This document shows, piece after piece, positions 42,981-55,959 of a stretch of 64,000 nt of DNA. The notes under the pieces were generated by a model that made no database searches, had not been told where the DNA came from, and saw only the letters and a list, made by a program, of their open reading frames with translations. Position 1 is the stretch's first letter. Every line of letters begins with the position of its first letter. This stretch comes from Anthoceros angustus. Taxonomy: Eukaryota > Streptophyta > Anthocerotopsida > Anthocerotales > Anthocerotaceae. A program made the position numbers and the translations under genes. The stretch is taken from NCBI GenBank assembly GCA_010909165.1, contig VJWM01000220.1, positions 124,001-188,000 on the forward strand. Direction: 5' to 3'.

Positions 42981-44382
42981 TCGACCATCTTCTCCAGCCA
43001 CCAGCCTCCAAGGCCCTGTGCACAATCAATCCTATGATCAGCTTCGGCCATTGGCGCGAAGCCGCTGCTTCCCTCTGCAAACTAGGTTCACTTGGGTTCT
43101 TCGATCCACGCTGGTGCTGGTCGGAATTGTGACCGTTGCTTTGCATTGCTGGCCAATTCTGACTGGTTGAAATTGTGACTGTTGCTTTCCATCCTTACTC
43201 CATCCACTTCGAACCAGCTTTATTTTTTGTACCAATTATAAGGAATTCACTTCAAATAGACCCCATCCAGTTATACATGTGTGTGACAATTGAATGAAGC
43301 TCTACACATTAAACTCCAAAAATATCAATGTGACACTTTGAGGGTGCTTGTCTAGCTGTTACAAAAACATAGGCCATGGCTGAGTTCAAGGGTTGCCTTG
43401 GAGTGTGTGTTTTGATGTTTTCATGCAAACTTCCTTGGAGGTGGCTATATTGGTCGTCCTCATGCCGGAACGTCTCATAATAGATGGGAGGATATCACAT
43501 GTCACAAGAGCAATGCATTTCGTTCTCGTTGCATATGAGAAACGAATTGGTCCTAGAGAGGCCCTTGCTCGATCCCATGCATGAGGCGTACACGGCACCC
43601 GTACCGGATGGTACTCTTGGGTATATTTATATGTGGACATATTTATCCTAATATTTTAAATTAATTTAAATATCTATGAACACATTCTTTATGTCCACGT
43701 CCTGCCTTCATGCTACATCTCATCCATCATCCACATGTCACATGACATACACAAGTGAACCCATGGCATCATCCATGATGACAGCCTTTTCACAAATGGG
43801 GGTAGAATTCGTCGCCAAGAATGCTGTAGACTTCAATCCTCCAATTTACTTTGGTCCCTTGGAGGATAAGTAATTGATGCATGGTGATTCTATAATCACA
43901 ATCTGGTTGAGGAAATACTCTACAACATCAAGGGGGGAATGGCCAGGTGCAGAACAAGGCACTGTGGTCATATGCTGCACGTCAGGAGAATGGGGCGCTC
44001 AAGCTGTACACACTCGTGATTGACACAGCAGACAAGACAGCTTTTGGCCGAAAATGCAAATAAAGGCACCAGTTAGAGAAGTTGGTGTACCGATGGGCTA
44101 GAAGGTGCTTTAGTAGCAAACACGCTGAGGCTTCCCCTAGCCAACAAAACCACAGCCACCGTTACTGCTTCACGTGTTGGCCATTTTTCCGAAGTGGCTG
44201 GAGCCGCTGGACAATAGCCTAAGAGCTTTCGAGATTTACGTTAGTAGTTTGGTACGAGGCAGAAAGCCGTGTGCAACATTTTCTTGGATCCTACGAGATT
44301 GAAGTACTACACTCAGGGGACATTCTCCCCCTTCCCTTGAAATCAGGGAACTAAATTTGAATGAATTGAAATACACTAACTC
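42981..44382. other. non-genic stretch with dispersed repeats
   Basis: Contains copies of repeats seen elsewhere (43945-44005 and 44075-44190). No complete gene was recognised; short ORFs lack family signatures. Confidence 0.5.
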
Positions 44383-47300
44383 CTAGCTCTGATTGCACTC
44401 TGCCCCTGTCCGGTCGATTTCAACTACTAGGGGATCTGCTGGCACACTGTCCGGGAGACTGAGGTATGGAGAGATCTCCGGTGCTACCCCGGCGTTGCCA
44501 ACTAGAATAGGATCTGCCTGCACACGGGCGTCCGGGAGACTCAGGTCTGGAGATCTCTCCGATGGTATACCATGGTCTAGAAGAACCTGTGAAATAGACT
44601 TCCGTGCGGCCGTGGTCTCAAGAACTATCAACGTGTCATAATCCAGCTCAAATCGAAGAAAGTCGTCTGTGCAAGCTGCAACAACAAGTCTGCCAGTCAG
44701 GCTCACGGTATACGAACGCAAACGTATGGTCCGAATCATACGATAAAACAACACGATGTCCACTTACAGTCTACCAGCTCTGCAAGTTGCTTCAAATTTC
44801 GGATTTTGGTCCCATTGAATGCAAGAACCTGGGAGCATCTACCGTTCAGTCTCAAGGAACAAAAGAATGACAACCATCAATCCTGTCAGCAAAAGGTGCC
44901 TTACGTACTTGTGTATTGGCGATCTCCTCATAACCTATGTTAACATCGTTTGCAAGAACCTGAAAGAAAGGGAACTTCTCAGTCATCTTGCACACACTAT
45001 CTTGTAGACTGGCTGGGAGACAAGCATTCTCACCTGTGCGACAACAACCAATTGCTCATCATCGAATTGTGCCATTGAGTGTCCAGCCTTTTCCAGAAGT
45101 CGGACCTGCAATATTGGCAAACACAGAGTGACTACCTGCCAGAGGACCATCACAGCGTCACAGTTCCTGAGGAGCTTCAGAGGCAGAAACTGCACAAGAT
45201 CGTCTTACCGCAGTAAACTCGTAGTCGCCACCATATTCAGATCTGCGCAGAAGAGGCCCTGCTATTAGTCCAATTCATGTCTCAAAGGAGTTCCAAGGAC
45301 GTCGCAAATTCAACAAACACTACCAGTGGAGTCAAAACTCACTCCAGAAATGGTTGACACACAGGCGTAAAGACCAATCCTGCGACAATGTAGTAAGATG
45401 GAAGCCTTCCACCAATATGTACTGGGACCTGTACAAATCGAATGTCAGAGCAATTCATACGCACACAGCTGCAAGAGATGGAGAAATTGTCGCGAGCTAC
45501 CAGATGGACTGCAGTCTTCAGTGTAGTCTGCAGTTTCAGGACCTCACCATCTCGAAGTAGCTCAAGCTCAGCTGTTTCACCTGAAAATCTAACAAGAAAA
45601 AGATTGAACAAAGATAAAAATCTCTGAAGTGTAAGCCACCCGTGACATGACACATGCCTGAAGGCAAGAGGAAACAAGCAATCACAGCTACCAACATACA
45701 GCCTGGTCCTTGGGCGGGTTTGGTACTCACTTCTGGCTCACAAGAAAGCCAAATGAAATTCGTTCCAGTCCTCGGAACGGTACTGTTCCCTCGTTGGCAA
45801 TGTTCACTCCGTCGAATTTTAGGAGCACATCACCCTGCAGGTATTCAAATTTCATCTGTTTAATTGACCATATCCTGATACAACAGCCTCTACTACGGAA
45901 TTTGCGATGGCTGAGTTATTGCGACACCCTGCAACTTTGGAGGGAGCACCATGAACCATCTCTCTGCAAAAGACACATGACTAACCTGCTTAATAACGTG
46001 AGATGATGGTGAAGTTGGTTCCACCTTCCTGATCAACACACCCTGCAAAAGCAGCCTCAAAGCAGGAATCAGCAAAACTGCTCGATAGCGTAAGGATAAG
46101 TGAAGACTTGTAACACAAAAAGGAGCTCCAACCTTTTGCTCCTTCATTTTCAGAAATTCTCTCATGGCAGGATTTTCCAATCTTTGCCAAAGTATGCCCA
46201 AGCATGGGAATCCTGAAACATCAGGAGTTAGTATCTTCCTTGTCCAGGAATCAGCAGGCAACAAACAGGCTGAATACACATCTGGCCAGCCAAATTCATG
46301 GTCTTTGACCCATCATAGTGAAAGGTCTCTGACAAACCTGTGAACTTCCCATTGCGTTCAAAGTCAGATAAAAAGTGTGCCACTACAGGCGTTGGAATCA
46401 CCCACCCAATATTCTCAGTGTCTGCTGACTTGAGTGTCTATCATTGTTCAACAGCCCAAAAATCTCTGGTTAAAAGAATCCTACATGCAACAATGCACTG
46501 CATAAAAAAGCGCAGAAAGCGAAGAGGTAACCTGCGAACCTGAAAGGCAATGCCAACACACTCGCCCTTCTTGTTGAATGCTGGACCACCACTATTACCT
46601 ACACAAAGAGAGTCCCACACGAGCTTATTGTGAGTGCACATTGCTTTGCCATGACAATCACAGATGCTTCAAGTCCTCACTGTTGGTAAACCAAGCAATG
46701 GTCCTTTGGACCATGGGCCATCAACTTGAAACGCCTGAGACTCCCAGAGCCTCTCACCTGGATTGATTGCAGCATCGATCTGCACAGCGAGCAGCTCAGC
46801 AGCGCCATGCACATAGGAGGTGACCTGCACAGAGGGAGTAAAAAAACTGAAGACCCACCACAAGAATCTCACGCAAATCCATGCAGCCACACCATGGAAT
46901 GCAGCTATGGATGCAAGCATGAGGCCTTGTGAATGGCATACCTCAATGCGAGAAACCACACCACTGGTGACAGAGATTGTGTCTCCTCCAACTGGGTATC
47001 CAACAACAGTAACATCATCCTGTTTGGCATTTATTTAGCAGCCGCTCAGATGGGAGTAACAATTCACCACAGATGGGAAACAGAATCCCACATAACCTGC
47101 CCGACCAAATTCGGCAAGAATGAGACTGTTACCTGTAAGTGAGGTAGGCTACCAAACCGCAAAGGTTCAACATCCTTCCAAAATTCATCATCGTCGACAG
47201 AAAGGAGGGCAATGTCGCATTCAGGACCAATTGCCAGCACCTGCCCCAGAAAGAGGTTTAGAGATTGAGCTCGTCACCAGACTGAGAGGAATGCACAACA

Positions 47301-48743
47301 GTTCCTTACAGTTGCCACAAACTTTGTGTCGTCTCCTCTCCTCTTCACCTTGACCTGGTTATTAAGAAAACAAATTGTGTAGAGTCAATTCTCGGTTGCA
47401 AAAGAGGGAACAGGAAAACACGAAGGTCCAGTCCAAAGTCTACACAAGTTTCAACAACGGATGCACGTGTTCAGACATTCCCCATCCTTCTTGTTGGACA
47501 GAGTATGCATTCATGCATTGAGCTAGGGTGACCACTCAGATCAATAAGCCACATTCCTAATAGAGGCATTGAGACTATCTGAAGCTTGGCATTGTACAAA
47601 AACCATTGATCTGCATTTCAGATGGCTCACACCATGTCAGAGAAGATGGCATACCTGTGTGTGATGCTCCACGCAGTGAGCATTGGTCAGCAATCTTCGA
47701 TTAGCTATCATGAAGCCACTGGACAACATAGAGAGGTTCAGTACATGCAGTTTTTAATTTCCTGACCAAACTGTACAGTGACAGCACGCCTTGTGACTCC
47801 AGCAACATAAGACTGTGACGACATAAGACTGTGATGGTAATCGGTTAAGCCAGTACCTGCCAGTAGAAGAGTATTGCCTCTGCTTTTGCCAAGGTAATGA
47901 GAAGTTTGGTTCGGTGTGGGTGCAATAAACCTACAGAAGAGAGGCACAACTAAACTCTCAGTCAACCAAGACTTTTATAAACAATTGTCGGAATGCACAG
48001 GTGGGCACAAACCTTGACCACGGCGTCCAAAAACGGGGCGTCTCGCAAGGCTTCATCTTCATCAAACTGTCCCAGATTCAAAGGCTAAGTTCACGCTTAA
48101 CGTGGAGCAGCAATGCACCAGCCTGTTAACCAAAACAGTGAAACTATTTCCGGACGGGAACTTAAGCCACGCACCATGTATAACCAGTCGGAATCAATAC
48201 TATCAATCAAGTCCACTGCGTCCTTATCCTTGAATTGTCCCTTTCCCAAAGAGGGCTTTGGAGAGAGTTGCTGCTTCTCTCTGTCACGTCTGCTGGCTTT
48301 AGCAGGTAGAGGTATCAAACCATCCCTACATCTATATGATCTCGTTGAGACCCAAGGCGAACCTTGAGGCTCTCTTGTCCAGCCAGAGGGGCCATAATCT
48401 GCCTGCACAACAGGTTTGAGCCTGAATAAATATGGCCTTCCTCCAATGCACACCCAGAACTCCAATCGGGGCAACAATCCACAACACCCACGGGATGAAA
48501 ATGCAGCATCGCACTGACCTGCAATTCCAGGCTTGTTGTCGGAGACGGTGTGCCACACCTGAACCGCCCAAGGCCATGCCTTCCAGAGAGCAGTCCAACC
48601 ACGCTGCTCCTGGATTGCGGTAGCAAGTGCGCGGGGCACGGTGCTGGCCATGTCCAGGAATGCTCGTGAGAGGGGACAAATGTAGCTGGCCCTGGCAGAT
48701 TGACGATGCAACCCCCACCGCTGGCCGCCATCGCAGCTGCCAC
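44383..48743 (-). CDS. DEG9: DEG9-type (DegP/HtrA-like) serine protease
   Basis: Twenty-one minus-strand exons can be read in order with no frame break, from 48519-48743 (start) to about 44383-44673 (stop). The N-terminal ~75 residues are Ala/Pro/Ser/Arg-rich and could be an organelle presequence. The protease domain has [10 protein letters not shown] (catalytic His, ~47680), [11 protein letters not shown] (Asp, ~47220) and [11 protein letters not shown] (Ser, ~46770-46590). A PDZ-like part follows ([19 protein letters not shown], then [20 protein letters not shown]), then the second PDZ region typical of plant DEG9/DEG10/DEG2 proteins. These ATP-independent proteases remove damaged proteins; the compartment differs between members (nucleus, mitochondrion or chloroplast). 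The C-terminus carries a duplicated SLPD…ADP…V extension. A partial copy lies at 41.9-42.65 kb. Confidence 0.9.
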
Positions 48744-49897
48744 CCGGCTCTCACGGAACCTGGAGCGCCACGGTCACCATACTCAATATCCTGGCAAGCT
48801 GAGAAAAAGAGTGAATTTCGTAAAGCAAATGTGAGAGCAGCGTCACCTGACGCTGGCCTCGCCCCGAAGCAGCCCCCCAAATGCCTTCCAGTGCAGCATG
48901 CGACGGAGTGCAGCTGCTAAAGTGCAGCATTCATGTCACACAGGGAGACGCATTCGCCGCATTGCGATGCGTGCATTGATCCACTCTTGCGGGAACTGTC
49001 TTGTGCTTGAGCGCAGATTGGACCACCATTTAGGGCTCGCCTCACATTCGTGTATAAATTTGTTTACCTGCGAATTTCATCCCCCGCCCGTTACAGAAGG
49101 GAACCAGCAGCTCAGCGCCTGCTGTGGAATTGGCCTCTCCAGGAGTCAGTCCACATCTGCCCGGCCTTCTGCAGCTCGCTTTACAGCTTTGGTCCTTCTC
49201 CTTCAAGCAGCCCATGTGATGGATTTGGGACATCGAATCTATGTCTTGTTCAGAAGCAGCGGCTATCCATCTAGATTTATGTGAACATTACCAAATTGCG
49301 AGCAGCATCCGTCACGATGTTAAAGCTAAGGGCCTCACAAGTGTTAACATTCCTGTGGCAACGTGCTAAGACTGGCAAGTCTCCCAAGTATTCTTCCTCA
49401 AGGTTGTGTACATGTTTAGCACAGATTTCGGGTGGGAGGAAATGCACAAGATCTGTTTTTCTGTATGAGATCTAGATTAGGCTAGCAAGCTCATCCACAA
49501 GCTGCAATAATTTATTCTGCAGATCCAGTGGTTGAACTGCAGAGGTTGAATTGCAGATGTATCAATCGAATTCTGCTAGTTCAACTCCCACATGGATCGG
49601 GAACACATCCATGATGGATCATAATCCACCCTAAACCCTAAAAAATCAACAAATTGTCCGACGTTCCAGGGAGCTGAAGAAATACAGGTAGGAGATCTTG
49701 CAAGCTATGCCGTTTCCAGCAGCATTTGTTCTCTCACAGTGGTTGGACAGTCTGTTGAATCATCTCGTGGAGCGCCACCTTGTCAGGCTTGTGTATGTTT
49801 GATTCTGTACTGTTACAAGCTCCACAGAGATCGATTCCTAACCTGTGATGAAACAACACATGTTGGCTCCCTGGAGGCGTGCTTTGCAGGTCTAAGA
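48744..49897. other. intergenic region
   Basis: 5' flank of the DEG9-type gene and 3' flank of the dioxygenase gene. A telobox-like CCCTAAACCCTAAAAA lies near 49629. No gene recognised. Confidence 0.5.
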
Positions 49898-51165
49898 TTA
49901 TGCTGCTGCTGCTGACATCGTTGCTCCCCAATCCTCCAGGGGGACGCCGTTTATGAACGTCTGTCTGTGGGAGACGTACAATTTCTTGGACTTGTCGGCA
50001 TCGGAGTGGAAATCGACGAAGGTGTGTTCCTTGGTTCTTTCTTGCTCCATCGAGAGCCCCAAGCCGGTGGTAAGCTGGCCGATGCGCTCGCGGGCTCTTC
50101 TGTTGTGGTAGCGAGCGGGGTGGAGCGAGTCGATGAGCTCCTCAGCGGGCCCGATTACGGTGTCATCAATGGGGACCCCCAAGGGCGTGCCCTGGGAGAT
50201 GCGGGGCTCTGTCGCCGTCAGCGCGCGGTGAGTGGGGCTGTGGTACATCCCGTTACTGATGGTCTGCAATCATGCATCGGAGTGCGCACAAGCTGTCATG
50301 ATGAGGAAACGGAACCAGTCGTGAACGACAACGATACCACAGAGTGGTGGGAAGGAAGGTTCGAGGAAGGGAGTGAAAAGGAGTGCGTCGTTCTGAGGCC
50401 GGGACAGTGGGTACTGCCACTCACCACTCACACACCTCCAGGTCGTCGCCAATGCTGAAGAGGATGACATCGCGCAAGGGCGGGATGGTGAGCCACTCCC
50501 CGTCCACAAAGAACTGCAGGCCCCGCACGCCGTCCACGGCGAATAAGTTGCAGAGACAGGGGTCCGTGTGGGGGATGATGTACGGGGCGGGGTTCTGGCC
50601 GACGATCTGCACGGGAGGAGTGTAGATGGCCTTGTGCTCCACTCCCAGCTCGTGGTACTTGTCCAGGAGGTATGTCGGGGGCAGGCGCGTACTCCGGGTA
50701 GATGTGTGTGCGGAACTGCTCCCGGAACGCGGCAAACGGCTTCTGCGCTTCCTCGCCTGCTGCGGGGTTGAAGATGCTGAACTTGGAGAAGTATCCCTGT
50801 GGACGGGCGGATTTATTCTTGGTGGCTGACTGCAGCCTACGCTTTTCCTCTGCCGGCCAAGAGAAGAACACCCTCGACACCGCGTGCACCTGCGCCACCA
50901 ACTCCGGCTCTACCCCGGAGTTCTTGACGAACATCAGGCCAACCTCTGCAAGGGCGCGCACTTGCTGCACCAGCTCTGCTCGCTTCTCCGGCGTCGCTTC
51001 CACGCCCCCCAGGCCCACTGTGTTGTCCACCAACTGCTGCTCGGCTTCGCTCAAGATGAGGTTGGAAGTACTGGTCCAACTGGAATCGCGCTGCTGCATG
51101 GATGCGGATTTCGACGGAGGTTGAGCTAGGGGAGCATCGTGAGGATCTGCCAGAGGAGGGCCCAT
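49898..51165 (-). CDS. 2-oxoglutarate/Fe(II)-dependent dioxygenase with frame break
   Basis: Exons 50436-51165 and 49898-50263 on the minus strand. The N-terminal DIOX_N part is readable (VRALAEVGLMFVKNSGVEPE, then the SRVFFSWPAEEKRRL helix). The catalytic core has PHTDPCLCNLFA, with the His-x-Asp iron ligands, then LQFFVDGEWLTIPPLRDVIL. Exon 2 begins TISNGMYHSPTHR, with the distal His ligand, followed by EPRIS, the RxS 2-oxoglutarate site. Substrate cannot be told. One extra base between …HIYPEY and RLPPTYLLDKY near 50680-50700 breaks the frame; all catalytic residues are otherwise present. Either start (51165 or 51216) is possible. Confidence 0.8.
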
Positions 51166-51612
51166 TGTGAAAGCTGAAGTTGGTGCAGGGTGTCGTCCAC
51201 TTCGTTCCCAGGTCACGTGTCACTTGTATGGGTGGCTTGTCATCGCCAGCGTTCAGCATTCTGCGGAATCTCTACTTGGATTCTCGTTCGGTTGCGGAAT
51301 TTTCTTGGGACGAATTATTGAAAGCATCAGTCAAAAATAGGTTATGACTCATGAGGCGATGGGAATTTGTTTTGTAGTGCCAGACTTTGTTGCATACACC
51401 AGAAGCCAGAAATTTACAGTGGAACTTGCTGAATGCTCTAGACCTTCTCGAACAGTTTCAGGGCGCCAAGTGCTGTATCTCTGTCCACCAGGTAAGGATG
51501 GAAGTGACCAGGAGGCGATATTGCAACACGCAGTCGGCGATCCAGCGAGGGTTGTGCCGACCTCCCTTTGGACCAAGAAGTTGCAAGCTGGTCAGCCTGT
51601 TTTAGTAGTAAA
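51166..51612. other. intergenic region
   Basis: Upstream flank of the dioxygenase. Nothing further recognised. Confidence 0.4.
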
Positions 51613-51870
51613 CTACTTTAGCTCGTTTAACAGGGCTGAAACCGAGACCCAGGAGTTTTGCAGAGTGGAAGTGAAAGTCGATGAACATGTTTCTCTGTGG
51701 ACCGAGAAGATAGAACATGACCTGAGGAGACCTGAGGCGGTAGCGGTGGTTAGCTGGGCCATGCGGTCGCCGCCTCTTCCGGTGTGGTAGCGAGCAGGAT
51801 GCAGATGGTCGATGAGGCCCTTGGCGAGACCGATGACCTCATTCATCAATGTCTTCCAGCTTTGAAGCAC
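51613..51870 (-). pseudogene. dioxygenase C-terminal relic
   Basis: Minus strand gives EVIGLAKGLIDHLHPARYHT, then a basic stretch and MAQLTT, aligned to the last exon of the dioxygenase (TVIGPAEELIDSLHPARYHN, then RIGQLTT), and further a frame-shifted FIDFHFHSAK equivalent of FVDFHSDADK. No iron ligands remain. It is the distal part of a repeated unit that also carries a DUF674 gene; a further remnant (…TFMNEVI…) is at about 53880-53950. Confidence 0.8.
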
Positions 51871-52196
51871 ACATATGTAAACAAGTTTCAGACTTTCAAA
51901 ACAAACCACTACGCAGAAAACATTGCAAACGACTCTCGAGGTTGTGCAAGATTGAAAGTTCTGGTGAGGAGCACAAATGTTCAATATCTGAGTTTCAGGG
52001 GAGCTCAATTGGCAATGCTTTCGAGACACTTCCAAGCTAAATATCCCAGTTGCTGAGCATGCACAGGCCTACAGGCTGCGTATGACTGTTACACAATACA
52101 CATACGTGTATGTGAAGTATTGACAAGGCTAGCTCACCTAAGGTAATTCAAGGCCTGGTAGCGAATGCGTCACAAAGATCCCTACCTCCTGGAGCG

Positions 52197-53111
52197 TCAC
52201 TGATCTTCTGGAGGGAAGATGTCGGTGAGCAAGGTCTCCGAAGTGGCCCCAATGGATGCCTGCAACAATTGCAAAGCCTGCAGAAGGGCAGACTGGCAGG
52301 ATTAGGAACATAGTGTCCATACAACAAGCTAGATACACCTAGGTCATGTGAAGGTTCTCGAAACCTCAACCACAATGCTATCGACAAGTATGGTAAACAT
52401 AAGATAGCCTTACAGTCGAATGAAACAGATACTGAATTCAAAGGCGCATTTGACTACCTGCTTCGAACTAACCCGGGCTTGGCAAGTCTCCAGGTCGCCC
52501 AGCGATTGCACGTTGAGCTGGGCCAACAAAAGGGTGATGTTTGCGGTGGAGGCTTGCGTGATACGCAAGGTATTTGTGATCATGTAGGTGCCGTTTCCCT
52601 CCACAAATCCTTGACCTTCATTCTCAAAACTGTGATAAATAGTGCATCTGTTACGTTTGAACGTCCTGCCATTGCATGCATTGCAAGTAGCCGGATCCAT
52701 GTAGCTCGCACTGAGCACCTTGCGGCAGTCGTGGTTGCAATGGTAGAAGGTCTTTGCTTGAATGCACTGGTCATTTTTCCAAGTGCCGTTGATAAAACGT
52801 CCAACAGCGCTGGGAAGATCCGCGCAGACAGGATGATCCAGTACCTGCCTGACAGCTCCGTTCCCAAGGAAGGATTTGCTCGGGAGGTTGAGCACACTGG
52901 CGAAGATGTTCGTCATGGCTGTGCCGGGCCCCCTCTTGTCTTCTCCCAGCTTCGGAACCAGGTTCAAGATTGTGCTTGTGGAAAGGGTGAGAAAGCTGAA
53001 AAGCAGGTCCACGAATTCCTTTCCGGCTTCCATGTACAAAACTGACCTGCTCGTTTTGTGTCTCGTCAGAGTGACTTCCCAGTACGTCTCACTGTCAGCA
53101 AACTGCGCCAT
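52197..53111 (-). CDS. DUF674 family protein, copy 1
   Basis: Two exons, 52458-53111 and 52197-52277, join in phase 0 and give 244 aa. The N-terminal SRSVLYMEAGKEFVDLLFSF, then LTLSTSTILNLV, is the DUF674 signature (usually a Val/Ile-LFAEAGKDFVD…FLTLPLG motif). A central Cys-rich stretch (CNHDC, CNAC) and GNGTYMITNTLRITQAS follow. Exon 2 encodes ALQLLQASIGATSETLLTDIF, the conserved family C-terminus. Function is unknown; the family is plant-specific and usually tandemly duplicated. The start ATG is chosen because the similar upstream stretch lacks an ATG. Confidence 0.88.
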
Positions 53112-53870
53112 TTCCTCGTTCGGATCTCCCCGGGAGTGCTCAATTTCACGCCGCTGGCTTGCAAGTAATTGGAAGCGGTAATTGCGCAGGACTAGACCGC
53201 AGACCGGCTCAGCTCCTCAACATAGGAAGAAGAGACGCTGAAGGGAGAGGGAAGTTTGAAATCGTACGACGCAGCGTAAGCTTGTGCCTTGGCTTTACCG
53301 TTATGATTTAGTGGTTGAGGCCGTTAGCGGCAGGTGCGTTCACTACACTGATTCATGAGAGTGAAGTCTGTACAGGCAGGCAGAGTCTTTGAATATCCAG
53401 GAAAGCTCTTGTGCTAACTGTTACCATCAATACCCCTAACTAACACATCTCGTCCATTGGAATCTGAAACGTGCCTTCGTGTCTACGTCGTTGCAATGGT
53501 TTCTAACATTTACGCTACCTTCTAGCGTACAAGGCTTTTTCGTCACCGACTACCTAGTACGAGATGTACATTGCAGAGTCCAGCAGTCTGGCTGGAGTTG
53601 GTTTTCAAACAGGCCTCGTGATTCTGGAGAGCAACAGTGATCGATGGGTTCATGGAAGGCAACACTGACAAAGGGAGGAATAATCTTCCTAGGTTTCTGC
53701 GGGCTTGATCAGCACTTTTACACATGCACCCTGCAGGTAATTCCACGGCTGCGAATAATGTTTCAGGTTTTGCAGTTCGTACAAGTTTCGCACCATGCCT
53801 GCGGAAGTCTGATTGAAAACCAAGAGGTGCGATTAAGTTTGATTGAAAAGCCTGCCATTACAGGAACATA
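53112..53870. other. intergenic part of the repeated unit
   Basis: Matches 55151-55760 in places, for example CTGGCTGGAGTTGGTTTTCA (53588) versus CTGGCCGGAGTTGGTTTTCA (55586), then a shared ATGCACCCTGCAGG. No gene. Confidence 0.6.
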
Positions 53871-54248
53871 GTTTTACATTCCAGATGAGTACGATCGTCG
53901 GATGACCTCATTCATGAATGTCTTCCAGATTGTGACCCATACATACGTGTTAACAAGTTTCAGGCTTTCAAGAAAACCACAGTGCAGAAAGCAACTGGTG
54001 CAAAAGACTCTCGTTGGTTCAATTTTAGGCGACAATAGAAGCTCTGGCGCGAGGAGCACAGTTTCAAGCAGAGATTGGATCAATTGGCAATGCTTTCACG
54101 AAATTTGCAAGCTGAATATCCCAGCTGCTGAGCACTGGCTTCCTGCAGGCTGTGTATGACTGTTACACATCACATATGTGAAGGATTGAAAATGCTAGCT
54201 CACCTAGCCTCCAGCGAATTTAAGGCCTGGTTCTTAACTACGAAAGGC

Positions 54249-55150
54249 TCAAGGGAGAGCACTCTCTGGAGGAAAGATGTCGCTGAGCAGTGTATCAGAG
54301 GTGGCCCCAATGGATGCCTCCAGTAATTGCAAAGCCTGCAGAAGGGCACACACTGGCAGGATTAAGAACGTACAGTCGAGACAGCAGTTGAGTCACATAC
54401 ATGTAGACATGTAATTGGGCTTCTGGAAATACCCCGACCACAATGCTAGATATCAACAGGCATGTACACGTACGATACCCATGCAGTCGATTGAGGAAGA
54501 TACTGGAAGCTTACCTGCTTCCAACCAACCTGGACTTCGCATGCCTCTACGTCAGTCCAGGACAGCACGTTGAGCTGGACGAGCAAAAGCATGACATTTG
54601 CAGCGGAGGCTCGCTTGATACGCAAGTCATTTGTGATTATGTAGCCTAAGGTGCCTCCCGCCACAAATCCATCACCTGTATTTCCACAACTGTAGAAAAC
54701 AGTGCTTGTCCGAACATCGGACTGGCTAGGTTTGCGTACAGTGCAAGTGGCCTGATTCATGCCCAAACGGAATCCTCTGCAGTTGCACTCGAATCTGTTG
54801 TTCACTTGACTTGCAGCTCGCCGATTATAGATAAAACGCTCAACATCCTTGGGAAGCTCCGCGCAGACAGGTTGACCCAGTAACTGCATGGAAGATTCCT
54901 CCTTCACGAAGTCTTTCAACGCTAGCCTTTCCACACTGTCGAGGATGTTGGACATGGCTGTGGCGGGCCTCTTCCTTTCTTCTCCCAGCTCTGTAATAAG
55001 TTGCAAGACTCTGCTTGTCGGAAGAGTGAGGAAGCTGAAGAGCAGATCCACGAATTCCTTTCTGGCTTCCATGTACAAAACTGACTTGCTCCTTCTGTGT
55101 CTTATCAAAGCCACTTGCCAGCGCGCCCCACAGTCTACATCCAACGACAT
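54249..55150 (-). CDS. DUF674 family protein, copy 2
   Basis: Two exons, 54515-55150 and 54249-54335, in phase 0, about 240 aa. The protein begins MSLDVDCGARWQ, then SKSVLYMEARKEFVDLLFSF and LTLPTSRVLQLI, the DUF674 signature, a Cys-containing central region (FECNCRGFRLG) and the family C-terminus ALQLLEASIGATSDTLLSDIF. It is clearly paralogous to copy 1, with the same exon structure, so it arose by tandem duplication and then diverged. A TTG-initiated extension upstream is conserved in sequence with copy 1 but lacks an ATG in both. Confidence 0.88.
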
Positions 55151-55959
55151 TTTCTCGTTCGGATCTCCCTGGGAGTGCTCACGATCACGCCGCTGGCTTG
55201 CAAGCAATTGCTAGTGGTAATTGCCCAGGAAGAGAATAGCAGACCGGCTCAGCTGTCAGGGATAAGAAGAAGAGACGGAGATGGGAGAGGGAAGTTTGAA
55301 CTCGTACGACACAGCGTAAGCTTCCGCGTTCACATTTACTGATATGATTTAGTGGTTTAGGCAGTTAGAAGCAGGTGTGTTCCGTTAAGGACAGCTGTAT
55401 TCATCGCAGGGAAGTCTGTACCCTGGTACAGGCAGTCAGACAAGGCATTATGGATGTCAAGGGATGGATCTTGTGGTAAATGTTTCAATGGTTTCTAGAA
55501 CATTTATGCTCACTTACAGCGTCCAAAGGCAATTTCATCACCAAATCATGCTAGGAACTGTAAACTGGATTGTGCGGCAGTCTGGCCGGAGTTGGTTTTC
55601 AAGCAGGCTTTTAATGCTGAACAGCAGCAAGGATCCATCTTTCATGGAAGGCAGGCTTGACGAAGTGAGTTCATCTTCCTAGGGCTCTGCTGTCTCGATG
55701 GATACAGCGACATACATATGTACAAATGCACCCTGCAGGCATCGACAAAAATTAGGGGTAAACAATTGTTTCAGGGTTTCTACTAGGTGAACTCACTCTC
55801 GAAAAGTGCCCGAATTACGCACAAACAAGAAAGACTCTCGACGGTTCCCTTTCCGCGAGATTGAAAGGTGTGTTGAGGAGCACAAATGGTTCAAGATGAA
55901 AGTTTCAGGGAGAGCTCAATCGGCTGGTGAACACTGGATTGAAAAGGCTAGCTCACCCA
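55151..55959. other. intergenic part of the repeated unit
   Basis: Repeats the layout seen at 53112-53870 and 51870-52140, shortened. No gene. Confidence 0.5.

Noticed and set aside
49625-49650. CCCTAAACCCTAAAAA as telomeric repeat
   Set aside because: Too short; telobox-type promoter element is enough to explain it.
54446-55207. Longer DUF674 copy 2 starting at 55207
   Set aside because: That start is TTG; the first ATG in frame is at 55150, matching copy 1.
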